A DNA stretch of 64,000 nt from Rostratula benghalensis. Its lineage: Eukaryota > Chordata > Aves > Charadriiformes > Rostratulidae. Under the pieces are notes generated by a model. It made no database searches. It was not told the DNA's origin and saw nothing but the letters and a program-made list of their open reading frames with translations. Below, in pieces: positions 27,169-41,200 of this stretch; the stretch's first letter is position 1; the number at the start of each line of letters is the position of its first letter. The position numbers and the translations under genes are program-made. The stretch is taken from NCBI GenBank assembly GCA_013399305.1, contig VXAI01000164.1, forward strand, positions 1,061,693-1,125,692. Reading direction: 5' to 3'.

Positions 27169-30100
27169 CTAACCCTTTGCCCCCACCCCTCTCTTTTGGG
27201 AGGCCAGTGAGGGCTCCCTGCTCAGCCCATGGCAGTAAAGGCTCAGTGTCAAAGCAGTTGAGGCTGTTAATCTCCAGTGTTACCTTGGTCCTGGGCCAGC
27301 TCTGTGCTTCCCTCTTCATATACGTGCTGAGATGTCTTAGCATAGAGCTGCAATATTGAACTCTAAACCAAAGTTAGGGTAAGGAGCTAGAAAGTCTGTT
27401 GCAAATCGCTGCACAAACTGATGTCCAACTGGCTACAACATCTAATTCCTCCTGCTACAAAGAGCACTAGGTACAGCCCAGGCTGAAAGTGGTGCAGGGT
27501 AGTTATGAGAAGACCAAACACATCCTTACTCTTCTCTGCAAATCCTCCCCTCAGAGCAATCAGGGTGGTGAGAATAGAGTTCCTGTGCTTATGCAAGACC
27601 ATTTCTTCCTAGGTTAGCAGCCCTGGCTATCACAGCTCTGCAGTAGGGCATGCATATTAGTGTACTAAGGACAGTTTGGGTGCCAACGTCCCGCACGAAT
27701 TTTTACAATCCATGCTAAGCAGCTTGTCTTAGTGTTTCACTGATACTTTTGTCCAGGCTAGGTCTTAGGACACCAACCTGTGTGTACGTACTTGCTTCAC
27801 AACTCCTGGCTGCACCGGCAGGCATCACCCTGGTGCCTCCCTGCAGTCTCCCTGCCATCACCTCTGCATCACCCTGGCATCTTAGTGACTGCAGATGACT
27901 GTATTGTCTCCCTGACTGTTGGGGAGGTACTGAGAGCTGAACAACGGGCAGCTGGTTTGGGATACTGCAAATTCCTCATGCTAATGTCCTCCTCTGCCTA
28001 TCCCCTGCCCTGCCTTCCCCCTGCCCCTGCTTTTTGTGCTCTTGCTCTGTGGCAAGAGGGCTACGTAGCAGAGGAGGCATCACACAGATTTGTTGGCGGG
28101 TTTTGTAATGAGAGGGGTGTGATAACCCTGCACATTCATCAGATGCTTGTTTGTAGCCTGGACACATCTGCGGTGGTTTTATTCTTTTTTTTTTTTTCCT
28201 CCCTCTGCTCGGCTCAGGCTGCTTCGGGAGAAGTGGCACGTAGGCACATACGTCCTTGCGCACACTATACTTGCATAAACTCCATCAGGAAGTCATCTGG
28301 CCAAACTTTCCCGAGCTCTGCTTTTAACTCTTCCCTAGGCAGACTGTACTGGAAGTCCGGGGATTTCCAGGGAGTGTGGATGTGTGCATTCAGCCTCCTC
28401 TTCTGTTTATTGATTCCCACCACACTCTTTCCTACAAGCCCCGAGCACGTGGCTGTGCAGCTCTTGCACCCATCCTACTCCAAGTTCCCATCAGAAAGAA
28501 GTTCTCTTCAGTTGCACACACACACGTGGGCACTCATGGGCTCGCAGAGGGCTTTGCAGTAAAATGGTGCCTTGTCTTTCCTAGGGGATGAAGCAGCAAA
28601 GAGCCAATTACCAAGAAGTGCTGCAGCAGAAGCTGCCCTGGTGGAGCAGAAGGAAGCACGGGGGCAATACTCCCTTGCAGTTGTTATTTCCAAAGTGTGT
28701 CCTCACCAGGCATACAAGTAGCAAAGGAAGTTCTCACAGTCCTTAAATGTTTGCTGTGGTCAGGGAAAGACTGGGAAAAAAACCCCAACCCCTTCATAAG
28801 TGACCTTGTCTTCAATGAAGACGTGTCTCATTCTATGTCCCACTCTGCACAGCAGCACAATTACACACCAGTGTGCATATGGACAATTTAAAGTGTTGAG
28901 AAAAACCCTTTGAGACTGTTCACAGAGGAGAAAGGCTGCTGTTCTTCCCCGTGACATGTGGATTAATTGTTAAATTAAATATATGTGTTCTCCTAATTGT
29001 TAAATGCAAAACAGCAGTCATCCCATTTTGTTGGTGCCTGTTAACTGTCCATTGCCAGATTTCTTACAAGATTTTGGGCCCTACTGAACAGGAGTGAATA
29101 AATGGAATTACCGGAAATGTTAATCTCTGCATTGGGTATGGAACAGGGATGTCTAACTTCATTCGTTGTTTGGCCAGCGGTGTCGGCCAGTTTTTGCTCC
29201 TGCTTACCTTGGTGTGAGTATGAAATGTGTGTCAGACCAGCAGATCTCCGCTGGAGAGGTTCCATCAATGGTAATGCTGTCTCTCTTGATTTACACCACT
29301 GTAAAGCAGCCCAGAATGTAACCATTTGCCCCTGGTTTAGTGCATGTTTATTATTCTTCCCCAGTGTTACAAAATCATGACATGGTGAAATAGATTCACT
29401 GTACAGATCTTGATTCTTCTCCTGGGTGCACAAGTATAAATCAGAAGAAAAAAAAAAAAAAAACTTGATTAAAGTTAATTCAGTTAGCCTGGTGCTGATT
29501 TTGCCTTCTCTGTGAGATTTACAGACAACTGTCCAAGATGAGATAGAGGGGTGTGTGTCTGCACTCAGCCTTGCTCGGGCAGCTGTGGTATAGAAGGGTA
29601 GAGAACTGCCAGAACTTCCCCAAAATCTGGCATGACTTTTATGGCAGGCTCATCCAGTGCAGAGACGTTTCTCCTCTGAAACAGCTCTTCACGGGCCATA
29701 AACAGCAAAGGAGCCTTCTGTTCCTGTCAGACTCCTACTGAAACTCATGAGATGCAAACCGCAACTGCTCGCCGATTGGAGCCGGAGGTGTTAATAGTGT
29801 TCCCCAGTCGCCTCCTCTCCCGCAGACAGAGGAATCAATCAAGTTCTCGTGGTCTCTCAAGGAGGTGGAGAAGCTCTAAGATCTGAGGAACGCGCAGGCT
29901 TTCAACCATGCATGGCGTTTTCCTTTTCTCTTAATTTGTTTCTTCGAGATCTTTTGTTGACACATGTTATTCCTCAGCTGGAGGGTCGTAATTGTAACTT
30001 TTGCCCCCAAAATCTAGGCTCCGTTTCCCCATCCTGACAATTTATTGCGGTCTGAGCTTTTGCATGGTGAGTGGGGCACGTGCAGAGGTATCCGTACAGA

Positions 30101-31609
30101 AGGGGTTCTCCTTGCATTTGTATCACGGTTTAGAGGCCTGGGGCAGTGTTCAACATTGAATGTTTTTTCTCTGTGCAAGTCATTCCCATCAGGGCATTAA
30201 AGAAGGCAGCTACCGTGTGTCCTGCTGAGTTCTTCAAGTTTTCTGCCTGTCAGTGGCAGAGGACAGTGGGTTTCCTGAGGAGGAACTGGCCACAGAGACT
30301 CATCTCTGTGTGTGCTAGCACAAAGGGTGGGCTTGCTCCATCTTTGCCAAGTGCTTCCCCAGGCTGGCTGGGGCTTTGCTTACTAAGCCTGGTCTGCAAC
30401 AGCAGATGGGGACTTGTCTCCCTAAGACACTTTACTGCTACTGCTGTGACACTGTATAGCTCTTGGACCTTCCTCCTGGGGGCAGTGGAGGGAAGGGAGG
30501 TGTAGACTCCTTGGCAGGCAGACACCTGTAATACACTAGAAATGGTTGATGTTGTTTACCTCGGCTGTAACTATTGAATGCCTAAATCATAACGCCTCCT
30601 TCTGCCACTCCAGGTAAGCACATGCTCCTCCACTGATAAGCCAAAAGCAGTGGAGATTTGCCTTCTAGTTTTAATGGGCTGCAAATTATGTGTAACTACT
30701 CTGTGGTTGTTCTCAAAATAGCCAGCAAAAGAGACACCTTGGAGAACTGAAGCAGGGCTGTGAGTTGACAAGGACACCTTTTGCAACCCCTGGCCAGAGC
30801 TGGAACCACCACCCAGGTCACTTCAGAGTCTGATTTGCTTTGCCTGTCTCAGAAGTCTCTAGCATAGGTCAACCTAAGGATAAATCCCTTCCCGCAGAGC
30901 TTTAAATGTAAAGCTAAAGCAGGAAGAAACTGGCTCATTTCTGCCTGAAACCCTACATAAACTCAGCCTTAAGCTGCAGGCTTCAGGGCAACCTTCCAGA
31001 GAAGGCTTCCCCTGTGGCTTCTGGGTTTTGCATGCAGAGGCAACCTTATGGGCAGACTGGAGAGAGTATCCTTGTAGGTGCATTTCCAGCTCCGTGACAG
31101 AGCTTTTGGGATTAAGTGTCCGATATTTAGGAAGCGAAAGGATGTACAGTGCTCATTCCTGACCTTGCCATAACCTGTGGAGAAACAACAAAGACTGCCT
31201 TTAACCGCGTATGGCGTAAATAGCGAGGAGCACGCACGTTATAAACTTAGAAAGGAATCTGATAGATAGCCCCAAAGATAAATGCTGCTTTAGGCAATGT
31301 TGCTTTGAACTGTTGACAGAAGCACCATTCAGAGAAGAACCGTGAGATTTGAGTGCTTCTTTGCTTCTGGGTGGGAAAAGGTGTCACGTAAAATGCGTTT
31401 TGTGTTTTCGTTTCATCTCCCTCTCCCCGCTCTTCTCCAATGAGAGCATACACGCCAAAAGCATTAAAAACAGACTGCGGTGAGTTTGCTTCACTAACAC
31501 ATCTCCACATCAAAGGCATTGCTGGAATCTATTGATTCTGGCAGAATTGCAGAAACCGGCAGTGTTTTCAGTGAGAAATCATGCACTTCTCAGTTGATTT
31601 CGGGAAATT

Positions 31610-31630
31610 AAAAAAAAAAAAAAAAAAAAA
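31610..31630 (+). repeat. Homopolymer run of 21 A
   Basis: Read directly. The upstream sequence is not a recognisable retrocopy. Confidence 0.95.
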
Positions 31631-34600
31631 GCTCCACCATGTGCAAATATTCACCCTACAGAGAGGATGATAAACTGCTAAATGTTTTGGCTGTCTCCCT
31701 CAGCGCCAGTAAATACTCAAGGATGCTTTTATTGACAGACTGGGGAGCTTTAGCTTACGTGGTGTTACAAAAACCTGGCCTATTTAAGTTTTATTTTCCC
31801 TGTTTGCGAATAACATGTGACAGTTCTTATCTGAGCTATTGTTGACTTCCTACTTCTGAAGTGAATGCACTCTGTGTCAGTGAACGGCGTTGGCACACAG
31901 CCCCGTGACATCTCAGAAAGCCCGGAGATTATCAGTGACACCAGGTCAGAACCACGGAGAAGATTGCTGCTAGGCTGTGGGGATGGCCTAGGCAGATTCC
32001 CCTCCCATGTATGGTGTACCTTTCTTGCAGCGTAATTGGAAAATCTACTGCTGATCAAAAGATCCATCAGCTATTTGCACCCCAAATACACTGCCTTTTA
32101 ATTTTGCCTCATAGATACGAAACCACTGGTTTTGTGTATCGCTTTAACTGAAACTACTCGGTTTCTCCCCGGAATGTCCCTGTGCTGCAAGACCTGTATG
32201 AACCTTATGATTCACAGCAAAATCTGAAAAGGATGTAGATCGAACCGTGTAGTGGGAGGGACTGTTTTGCCCTGCTTTGTTTTCAGGGCTGTAGTATTTG
32301 TAAGAGTCCTTGGCTCTGCTTTGTTTGCATTCTGCACATGAAGGGCTTCCAAAATGTAAGAGCATTAAAGTGTTGTTTTCAAAAGATGTCTGCACACAGG
32401 TAGAGGGAGTGAGTGATGCAGACCACGTCTATGCTACAGACCTGCTGTGGTCCTCGCCCAGACAGTTTGCAAACTCCCTAAGCAAAAGAACAGTCACCAC
32501 CAGTTTGCTGCAACAGTTCACTGGGTTTTGCTCAGGGAGATGCACGTGGCTCTACTATGTTGGCCTGAAGGACAGTGCAAACCATCTGCCTTGCCAGTAT
32601 GGCTGAACCCAGGCTGGTAGAATACTCCCCTTGCAGATATGGCCTCATCTAATGGCTTCATAAATGGTCTTGAAAAGAGAGGTCGCATCCAGGCTCACAG
32701 TGCCAGGTGAACCTTTTCCTGAGAAACATTCTACCTGGGGTCTTCCCAGTCCCAACTGGTGATTTCCAATGAACAGCAGCCCTCCCAGAGAATCTTCTCC
32801 CCCTTGCACTCACTGTGCTTTTCAAACACAGCCTCTAAACACAAGGTGACACCTGCCATCCTCAGGTGTGGGCTCTGCTGGTGGCACTGCTCTTGCTGCC
32901 AGCTGCTGCTTGTCCTGGGCAGCGTTCCTCTTCTGCTTCCCAAGGCAATGGTGCCTTCTCCTCCTGCTTTGCCCACCAGACCTAGTCTTGACCTATAGGA
33001 TACTGTGACAATCCATCTTCGCCTCCTCAGGGGGAAAGAGTATCTGCCTGAGCATCTAATTATAGAGAGATGGAAAAACGTCCACTAAAGGATGAGGATA
33101 AGTTTTCCAATACGTAGCACAACAGTAATCAATACTTGCATCAATACTTAATTTATCTATGTCAAGTGGAACAGCTTCAGCAGGAGGGAATGAGATCATC
33201 TCTTCCGACCCTGGCATGCTATGCAGTGTCACGTGGGATGGGAAATGTGGGTTTAAAACCCCTTACTTGGAGGTCTGAGTTCTCAAAACCTTGGATACAA
33301 GAGCACTGCTGCCAGGAAGGGTTTGACAGGACAGACTCACCCTTAGCTCATGAACAAAAGTAACTTCTTAATCCCTCTGCAGACCTAACTCCAGACCCCT
33401 AACCCCTGGGTAAAGACCCACTGGGATCAGCAGGAATCTCCTTTGATCTCAGGGAACTTTTTCAGCTGGCCTCTGATGAAAGGCATTTACCTCATGGCCA
33501 CTGAGTCAAGCCCCTGGAGGACCCTTGTTCCTTCTTACAAAGAGCTGCAGTTTCAGTAAGAGACTGCAGGGTTACCCAAATACCATCACCCGTGAATATG
33601 AGCTCCCTTGTGCCGCAAGGTATTTGCAATGTTCCCTGTGAGATATTAATTTTTGGGCACCTCCCCGCAGGGACATCAATGGTGTGACTCAGTGACACGG
33701 AAAACTTGCTGGGAAGTGGGGGAGAGTTGTCTGCCACGCGCAAGTGGTGACATAAGTGGTGGGCAAGAAAAAAACAACAACTCCTCTGTTGCAACAGGAG
33801 GTGAAGGTTTCAGCTCTCCGTGAATGGTTCCCCTAACGGTGACTAAGCTGTTCCTTCCATCCAGCTCATGGAGAGACCGTGCTGGATGCTGCGTGTTCCT
33901 GTAAACCAGCCGCCTTCGGGTCACCTCCCTTCTCAGGAGGGGTCTCCCGATGTGCTGCTTTCATGAAACGTGCTGGTTTCAATCCCTCTTTCCTTTCTCA
34001 TTAAGCACTTCCCATAGGAATTGCAGGCCCTTGGTTTAGCTGACAGGAAGGTAAGCATCTCTCACTCTGAACTTCTGACTGTATTTACGTTTGTAGCTTG
34101 GGGCTTGCTCCTGAACTATGGTGTGCCTTGTTACTGGCTTGCCTGCACTACGAGGCGACCGGGAATGTTTCCAAGACGCTCTTGGTTTTTACAGGAGCCT
34201 GTCCACGTGGAAAACCTATCTGGTATTAGTGACAGCTGTGAATTTAAAGCACAGCGTCTACTCCTGGGTGTCTCAACTGAAATGGATGAACTGAGTCACA
34301 TGTGCACTCTGGGACAGGGGTGCTGGCTTGCTCAGGAAAAGTTACCCCAGAACAGTTCCAAGAATCGCTGAAGAAAACTGAAGAGCCTAAATCGGTCCCA
34401 GTGGTCTATGTGAGTTCAACAAATACCCTAGACTGCAGGGAGAGCTACCAAACCAATTGACAACCCTTCTTCAGGAGTTTCTGACCTTCAATGGACCACA
34501 AGCGGTTCTTTTTCATGACCACCTTGGGTTGCTAGATCCTACGCTGAACGCTTAGAGTGGGTTTATCTCATCGTGTGATAAATGGTGTCCAGCACTTGAG

Positions 34601-37600
34601 CAAGTGCCTCCCACTGTCCAAGCAATCGGGCAGGCTGGTGCTTCTCTTTTTGGGGAGAGGACAAGAGAACAAGCATGCCAAATGTTCATCAGATAGCCGA
34701 GTACGTTACCGGAAGGGGCTCAGACATTGTCGTGATAAGTAAATACGACAGCCTACTCAGAACACAATAGAGGCATCAGTTTATTCCTAAATTATTAATC
34801 TTCCCCGACGAGTGGCTTTATAGTGCTGACTTGGGCACTGTGGGAACTCGGCCTCTTCCCAGTGAGGGCGGCGGGCTCCTCCCCGCAGTATCTCCTGATG
34901 GGATCACAGCGGAGCTCGGCCTGCAACAGGCAGCTTGTCCGAGGGGACAGGACGTGACTTTTGGCACCATCTGGGAGAGGACCCCTGTAGGCTGGAGTGG
35001 CAGCCACTCTTTCTACTGTGGGTGGTAAAGGTCTCCCCTGGTTAGTGGGCTGGCAGCACCTTTCCTGATAGAAAATAACATCATTCACTGCCTTGGGGTT
35101 TGTGAGGGGGCTTTTCACAACCACTTTTTCAACTCCCTGTTGTCTGCTACCTAGATGGGGGGATGACAAGTCAGGATGTGGGCTCCTTAGCCCCACAGGC
35201 TGTGTTTCTGCTGTGGACTGTTGAGTGATATCCCTTAAGGGCTTTTAAAGACATTTCAGTTCAGCCTCACTGGAGCCTGGTGAACATCTCAGAGTGCACA
35301 GGCGAGAAGGCAAACTGTGGGATGCTGTACACAGCGCAGACCGCAGGGTGGACAGGAGATGTGGGGGGAACTCCTATGCATTTGATCCTGAGGGATGATG
35401 GAAGTCCCATGGAGACAGTGACTGGGGATAAAGGATGTGGGGTGAGCTGTAGAAGGAGGCATTCTGTGGGAGAAGTGAGCTTACAGCTGAAGAAAAGCGT
35501 AGCTGCAAGCACGACTATTTTATATATATTTACACACATAGTATGTGTATGTTTGTGCTTGTGGTATATCCTTAAAAGTGAAAGGATTCTTCCAGAAGAA
35601 GAATTCCCTAAATCCTTTCTCCACTGAGGCAGCCAGTGATCCTTCAGGAGGAAACAGAAAAGCTGGGATGGTTTTCTAGTGCAGCACTGCAAGAGAGGGC
35701 AGGGACTGGAAAACAAAGAACTACAGTCACACAGGGACATCTTAGCAGGTACTCAGAGCATTAACTACTGCCTGTCACTGAACTATTTTCCCCTTTGCAC
35801 ACCGGATCAAATTAAATACGCCTGGTCTGCATCACCCCCCTTTACAGGCAACATCAGAGATGCTTTGGAGCGTGTGGGGGCTGCCCAAGATGCCATAGAT
35901 GGTTGGAGCCAGCCTGGAGCTCTCAGAAGAAGTCAGCCTTTTGAAGAAGTTCGACCCCTCGGCTGTTTTCCAGGCAATCCAATTGCCTCCACCTTCACCT
36001 AGGAGCTGTGCTTCTCCCCAGGGTAGTGAAACACGGCCACCCACCTCAGACATCCCCAGGCCTGGGTGCTGGGCACCAGTGTGGTGCATGTCTGCCGAGG
36101 GGAAGGGAATGGCACAAAATAGTCACAGCAGGGAAATGACCTCTGATGGGTCCTGGTGCTCATCATGTCTGCGAAGGGGTCCTGGCTCAGCTGCTGGAAA
36201 TAAAAGGGTGTTAGCAGAGACAGTTCCTCTGTACCTTGGGGAATCATTTCTAAAGCTAACAGGGAGTAAAACGGCATCTTAAAATGTACTTCTTCCACTG
36301 TGAGAAATTGGGGCAGCCGCAGTCCGGTGAGAGGGAGGAATAAGTCAATCCCACCAGGTAGAACCTGGGATGAGCTCGAGAGAGTGGGGGGAGAGGAGAG
36401 ATGGGGAGAAGGTAATGACACGGGGCTCTGCTCTGTTCCACTTCTCCTTTTTTTTTCAGTCATGTGGCAACGCCATTCATTAGGAAACACGAATCCATGG
36501 CATTTCTCCGCTGCACGCTCCCCGGGGGAGCCGTTGCAGTTCTCCCTGAGACCTCATATTTCTCAACCCACTTCTCCCCGCTCCCGCACTCGAGGGCCGC
36601 GGCGGTGGAGTGACCGAGCGCTGGCCCTGGCAGTGTTTTCTCCCCTGGCCGTAGGCTGACCCCTGAGGTTATCTGACAAGCCTTTCAGTCAGACGTCAGC
36701 AGGAACAAGGATTGGCAGGAAGACGGCGCTGCAATACGGGAAGTCGTTGCGCTCGTGCGTCTTGCCCGGCAGAGGTGGAGAAGGCGACCCCGGCATTTAT
36801 GGCACCTCGAAGGCACGCGCAGTTTCGGCGCTGCCTGACAGCCTGAGAGCCATTGCTGCCATAAAACTGCCGGTAGCAGTAAAGCGCGCTGAGGCCTGGA
36901 TGCCCTGGGGGTCCGCAGACCTCCGTCACAAGTTCAGCTCCTCAACCTCAATGCGGAGGGCAGCAAGGCCTTCGGCCTCAAGGTGCTGAGTCACCAGCAG
37001 GGGCTCTGAACCCCGGCCATCTCAGCTGGACCCAGAGGGCCGTTGCAAAATGTGACGTAGGACATTTCGCGTTAGAGGGAGGGGGTCGTCCTCCTTGGAC
37101 ACTTGCCAAAATGAGGCTGCCCCAGTCAGATCGGGCATGGGGGTGCTAGCTCTGGGGGCGGGCAACAGTCCCACAGAAGAAGGGAAACCGTAGCCAGGGG
37201 CATTGATCCCAGTAGCAAGTGGCACAAAGCTAGTGGTGAAAAAGGACTGAGCCCTGCTGGAGCCATCAAATCACTTCTAACACCCTCGAGGGCAGGCAAC
37301 CCCCCAGAGGAAGAGCAGGGTGCCCCCCCAGGGCATTCCCAGTGCCTGCAATTCTCACCACTGCGTGGGTGGGTAGAAATACTACCCCATTTGGTGCCAC
37401 CTCTAGGAGCCCCTGGGTCCCCAGTAGAGCCCAGCAGTGGCTGCAGTCACCAGCCCTGTGGTGCCGCAGGACTGTCCTCGCAGGTCACACCCTTGCCCAG
37501 CACTAAAGCCCTGTATGGTTTGTTGAGGCTGCCAAGGCTGCTGGAAAATGAAATTTAAGTTCTGCTGGCAGCCTTCCAATTTCAACATTTTTTTCTTTCT

Positions 37601-38157
37601 TCCTTGAAAGAAGGCAAAGGGGGAAGCGAGGCCGAGGGGGTCAAGACAGAGGCAGGAGGAGCTTGAACCGATGGGTTCTGACGCTTTGTTTTTGCTCAGG
37701 CTTCTCAGAAACGCTTATTTGGGAATGGGGCATTTTAAAATATCCTACTTGGATGGAAAATGCCTTATCTAGTAATAATAGTTAACCTTCTTCTCATCGG
37801 AGACGCCTAAAAAAATGTCACTTGGCTTCCTTCCACACAGCTGATGGACGACCCCATTCCAGCTCTGCGGCTGCGTGCTGGCTGCACGGTCTCTGGTCAC
37901 GGGTGCTGCGTGGGGAGCACAGGCTCACCCCTCTGCAGCCCAGGGTGACAGCTGGGGTCCTGGCGAGTGGTCCTGCTCCCCCGCTGGGGAGCTGAGGGGA
38001 TGGGTGCTGCCAGGGATACGGGGCAGTGCAGAGCTTGCTGCTGACCCCAACTCACCATCCAGATGACTGTTTTGGCCGTACCAGTCTGCAGAGCACAGGA
38101 GAGCTTTAGTTAAAGGCCACGGACTTTTCTATTGATCATAGTCTCCGCAGCCTGTTC

Positions 38158-38221
38158 CACATCCATGTCCATGTCCATCTCCATCTCCATCTCCATGATC
38201 TCCATCTCTATCTCCTTCTCC
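38158..38221 (+). repeat. Degenerate CCATCT/CCATGT hexanucleotide repeat
   Basis: About ten hexamers, mostly CCATGT then CCATCT, are interrupted by 'gatct' and decay into CT-rich sequence. The open frame through it (Ser/Ile/Met-rich) is a by-product. Confidence 0.9.
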
Positions 38222-41200
38222 AAGGCAAGTCTCTTCCTTCCTCCCAGGAACACAGCCACATCCCCTGCTTCCTTTCAGTGCCAGCTCTCAGGGCTGCGGT
38301 TGCAAACTGGCTGTCCTCTCTCATCAGTGCAATGATTGCCACAGTCCTCTGGTTGCCTGTCCTCAGCTTGGCTGCAGTCTCCTTCTCATAGCTCTGTCTG
38401 GTGCGGTCAAAGAAAGTTCTAGCTAGTCACATGCAGTGCAGGCATATCACTAGCAGGTCACCTTGACAGGCAGGGGGACCAACCAGGCTTGGGAAGGGTC
38501 TGCTCCATGTGTGTGAAAGCGTGGCATGGTCCCTGCTGACAGGAAGAATGAAGGACTTTCTTCAATTACCCTGCATGTTTTGGAAAGCAGGATTTCAAAG
38601 CAGCAATTGAGCCCTGATTGATTAAACGCTCACCGCATTCCGGGGACTGAGCCACTGCCCCTCAGATAAATGGGAATAAGTCACAGGCAATTAGCAATTT
38701 GCCTGAGGTGCTTCTGTACATTTTCAATGTCTGGACTCAGACTCCTCTGGCCTTGTTAATCATTAGACCACACATTCTCTGTCCTCTCCGGGTGGCATCC
38801 CAACAGCCCCGCCAGGGTAGAAAGAGCAAAACAATCTAACTTCACATTTATCTAGGAAAAAAGTTTCCCACAGTCTCTTCTGGCTCTTTTTGTTTTGATT
38901 CTGAGGTTTTGTTTTTCTGAAAAGTTAAAATAAATCTTGAACTGCAACTGCAGAGCTTTTTTGAACACAGTGCTTTTTGCTAGATTATTGTTTGAGGGAA
39001 ACATATTAAAGAGCAGTACAGTGCATTTATTGCCAGAGTTGAGCCAGCTGAACAAGGCTGATCAAGTATTTTAAACGCAGTGTGACACTTAGGCATTGCA
39101 GAAAGCAGTTGTGGTGTCTCTGAGCTTGTGACCGCTGTTCCTCTTCCTTCTGGGCAGGAACCATTTCTTATGGCCTTTCCCTCCAGCTCTTTGCTTCGCT
39201 ATGCAATACAGAGCCTGACTTTTGTCCTGCTTTTTCTATGCTGTGCCCAAAGTGCAGAGGGACAGGGGGACATTTCCCATCCCATGCTCCCTACTGGTAT
39301 CTGACCATCTCTTTTGGCCACATCAGCAGCGCTGAGGGCGACTGCCAGTCGGTTTCGATGTCCAACAAGTACTGAATCACACCTCAGCCTGACCCTGTGC
39401 CCAGCCCCTACTTTGGGAATTAGTGAAGAAACATTTGTTCTTTCACGCTTTCTTTCCCTTTCAAGCCACTTTAAAGCAAATGCAGCTTTCTTTAAGGATG
39501 CAGTGTTTTTGAAAAGCTTTTAAGATTGTTTTCAACTTTCTCTTTTTCCCTTTGCTATTCCGTACTATCAAAAGTGGATGGAGTGACATTAATGGAAGGT
39601 AAACAGGGTATTGACCTTCTGCAGAAGGTCTAAGCCAGCACTTAGAGTCTCCATCTCGCTGCACGTAACTGTAGTTTGCAAATCCTTCCCATGTGATGGT
39701 TGAGATGATCCCACACATCTGGATGGCTCTTTCCAAGAAAGCCCAGGAAAAGTACTATCTTTGCAGGAGAATGGATACTTGTAGGTAAAATGCAGCCCTT
39801 TTCCCCAGACCAGCTATTTTAAACTTATGCTGTAACCACCCAGAGAATTTATTCAGCTGCACACAGACTGATGGTTTTTAAAACCCTGAACTTTGCTTTT
39901 ACTTGCTGTCTATTTTTTTGAGATTATCTTGACCTGCTCTTCTGACAGTGTGGGATGGAACTGCTCGACTGTTGACATCTGGGGAAGCTGGGAGGAGCGT
40001 GTCCTGTGCTACAAAATCACACCTCTGTGTACAAAAGCTCATGGTGGGATCATGGTCATCTTGCACTGAAGCCCAGCTTTAAATGCTTCTCATGGACAAA
40101 AGGATTTAATTAAGCCCACAGTGGGCTAAACAGATACCAGGTTAGCACTTTGTTTTGGAGTAGTACAGATCTTTCAGAAAGAGAAAGCTGTGCCCACGTG
40201 TTTCACTTGAAAATGTGGCCTTTAAATTGTAATTAGCTGTATCTCCACTCTAATCAAAGTTGTCTTATAACCCAACGGTGTCCTAAAAGCCAATAAAGCA
40301 GCATTCCTCACCACTGCACACATTTTTTTCATATCTCCGGAATCTCTAGGAATTCATTCCTTGCAATCAGCGGAAAAACCTCCAGTGACTCACAAGGGCT
40401 AGGAATCCTTAGGAAAATAATCCCTGCTGGAAAGCCATCACTTCCCCTCCGCTATCACCTCTTGCTGACAGCAGGGGTGACGGCAGTGTGGCAGACGGGG
40501 CTCCAGGAGGACTTCTCCTGCCCTCACCGGGTCAGGTTGCATTGTGGAGTAAGAAAGGCACCCACAGCCCCATCTCCCTTGCCAGTGCTGCGAAGAACAG
40601 ACATGATGACAGCAGCCATCGCTGTCAGTGTCAGAGAACTAATCTGGATGGGAGCTCAATGAAAGCTCATGTGTGACAGTTCTTCTTCAAAACCATTAAA
40701 GTGTGGCTTCCCTGGGTCACATAGCACTGTTTACCGCACCTCACCTAGCTCCATACACAGAGGCACTTGGAGACAGAGATGTGACCCAGTGGAGATGGGC
40801 TGAGAATGGAGAAGGTGCTAATACAACCAATGGGGTGAAGATGTCAGAGCTGCACCCACACTCCTCCAACATTGTTCTACCATGATGTTCCCCCATGCTG
40901 GCCTGCCTGCAAGGGGTCAGGAGGTCTTTCCCCTCCATCCATAGACTGTGTTTCCCTCAGGCCTGTCCATTTAGCCACAAGCATGCCTTGGTCTTTCCAA
41001 GATGGAGGAAGTCTCCCTTGAAACCGAGTGGCGTCTCCAGCTGGAGCTTTATCTCTTCCTTCCTGTTTACTGCAGAGGTCCCTGAAAGGGCCATTTGTTC
41101 CCACCACCACAGCGCCCAGCTACCTCCTGCTGCCCTGGGAGCCTTGCACTGATGTCTCTCTTCCTCTCTTGTTCTGCATTCACCCTGTGCTGGGCACAGC

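Noticed and set aside
27780..28562. 260-codon plus-strand open frame
   Set aside because: The composition follows a local pyrimidine-rich tract, including a poly-T-encoded Phe run. No family resemblance.
31610..31630. Long A run as the tail of a processed pseudogene
   Set aside because: The preceding sequence does not read as a known coding or structural RNA, and CR1 does not normally mobilise poly-A retrocopies.
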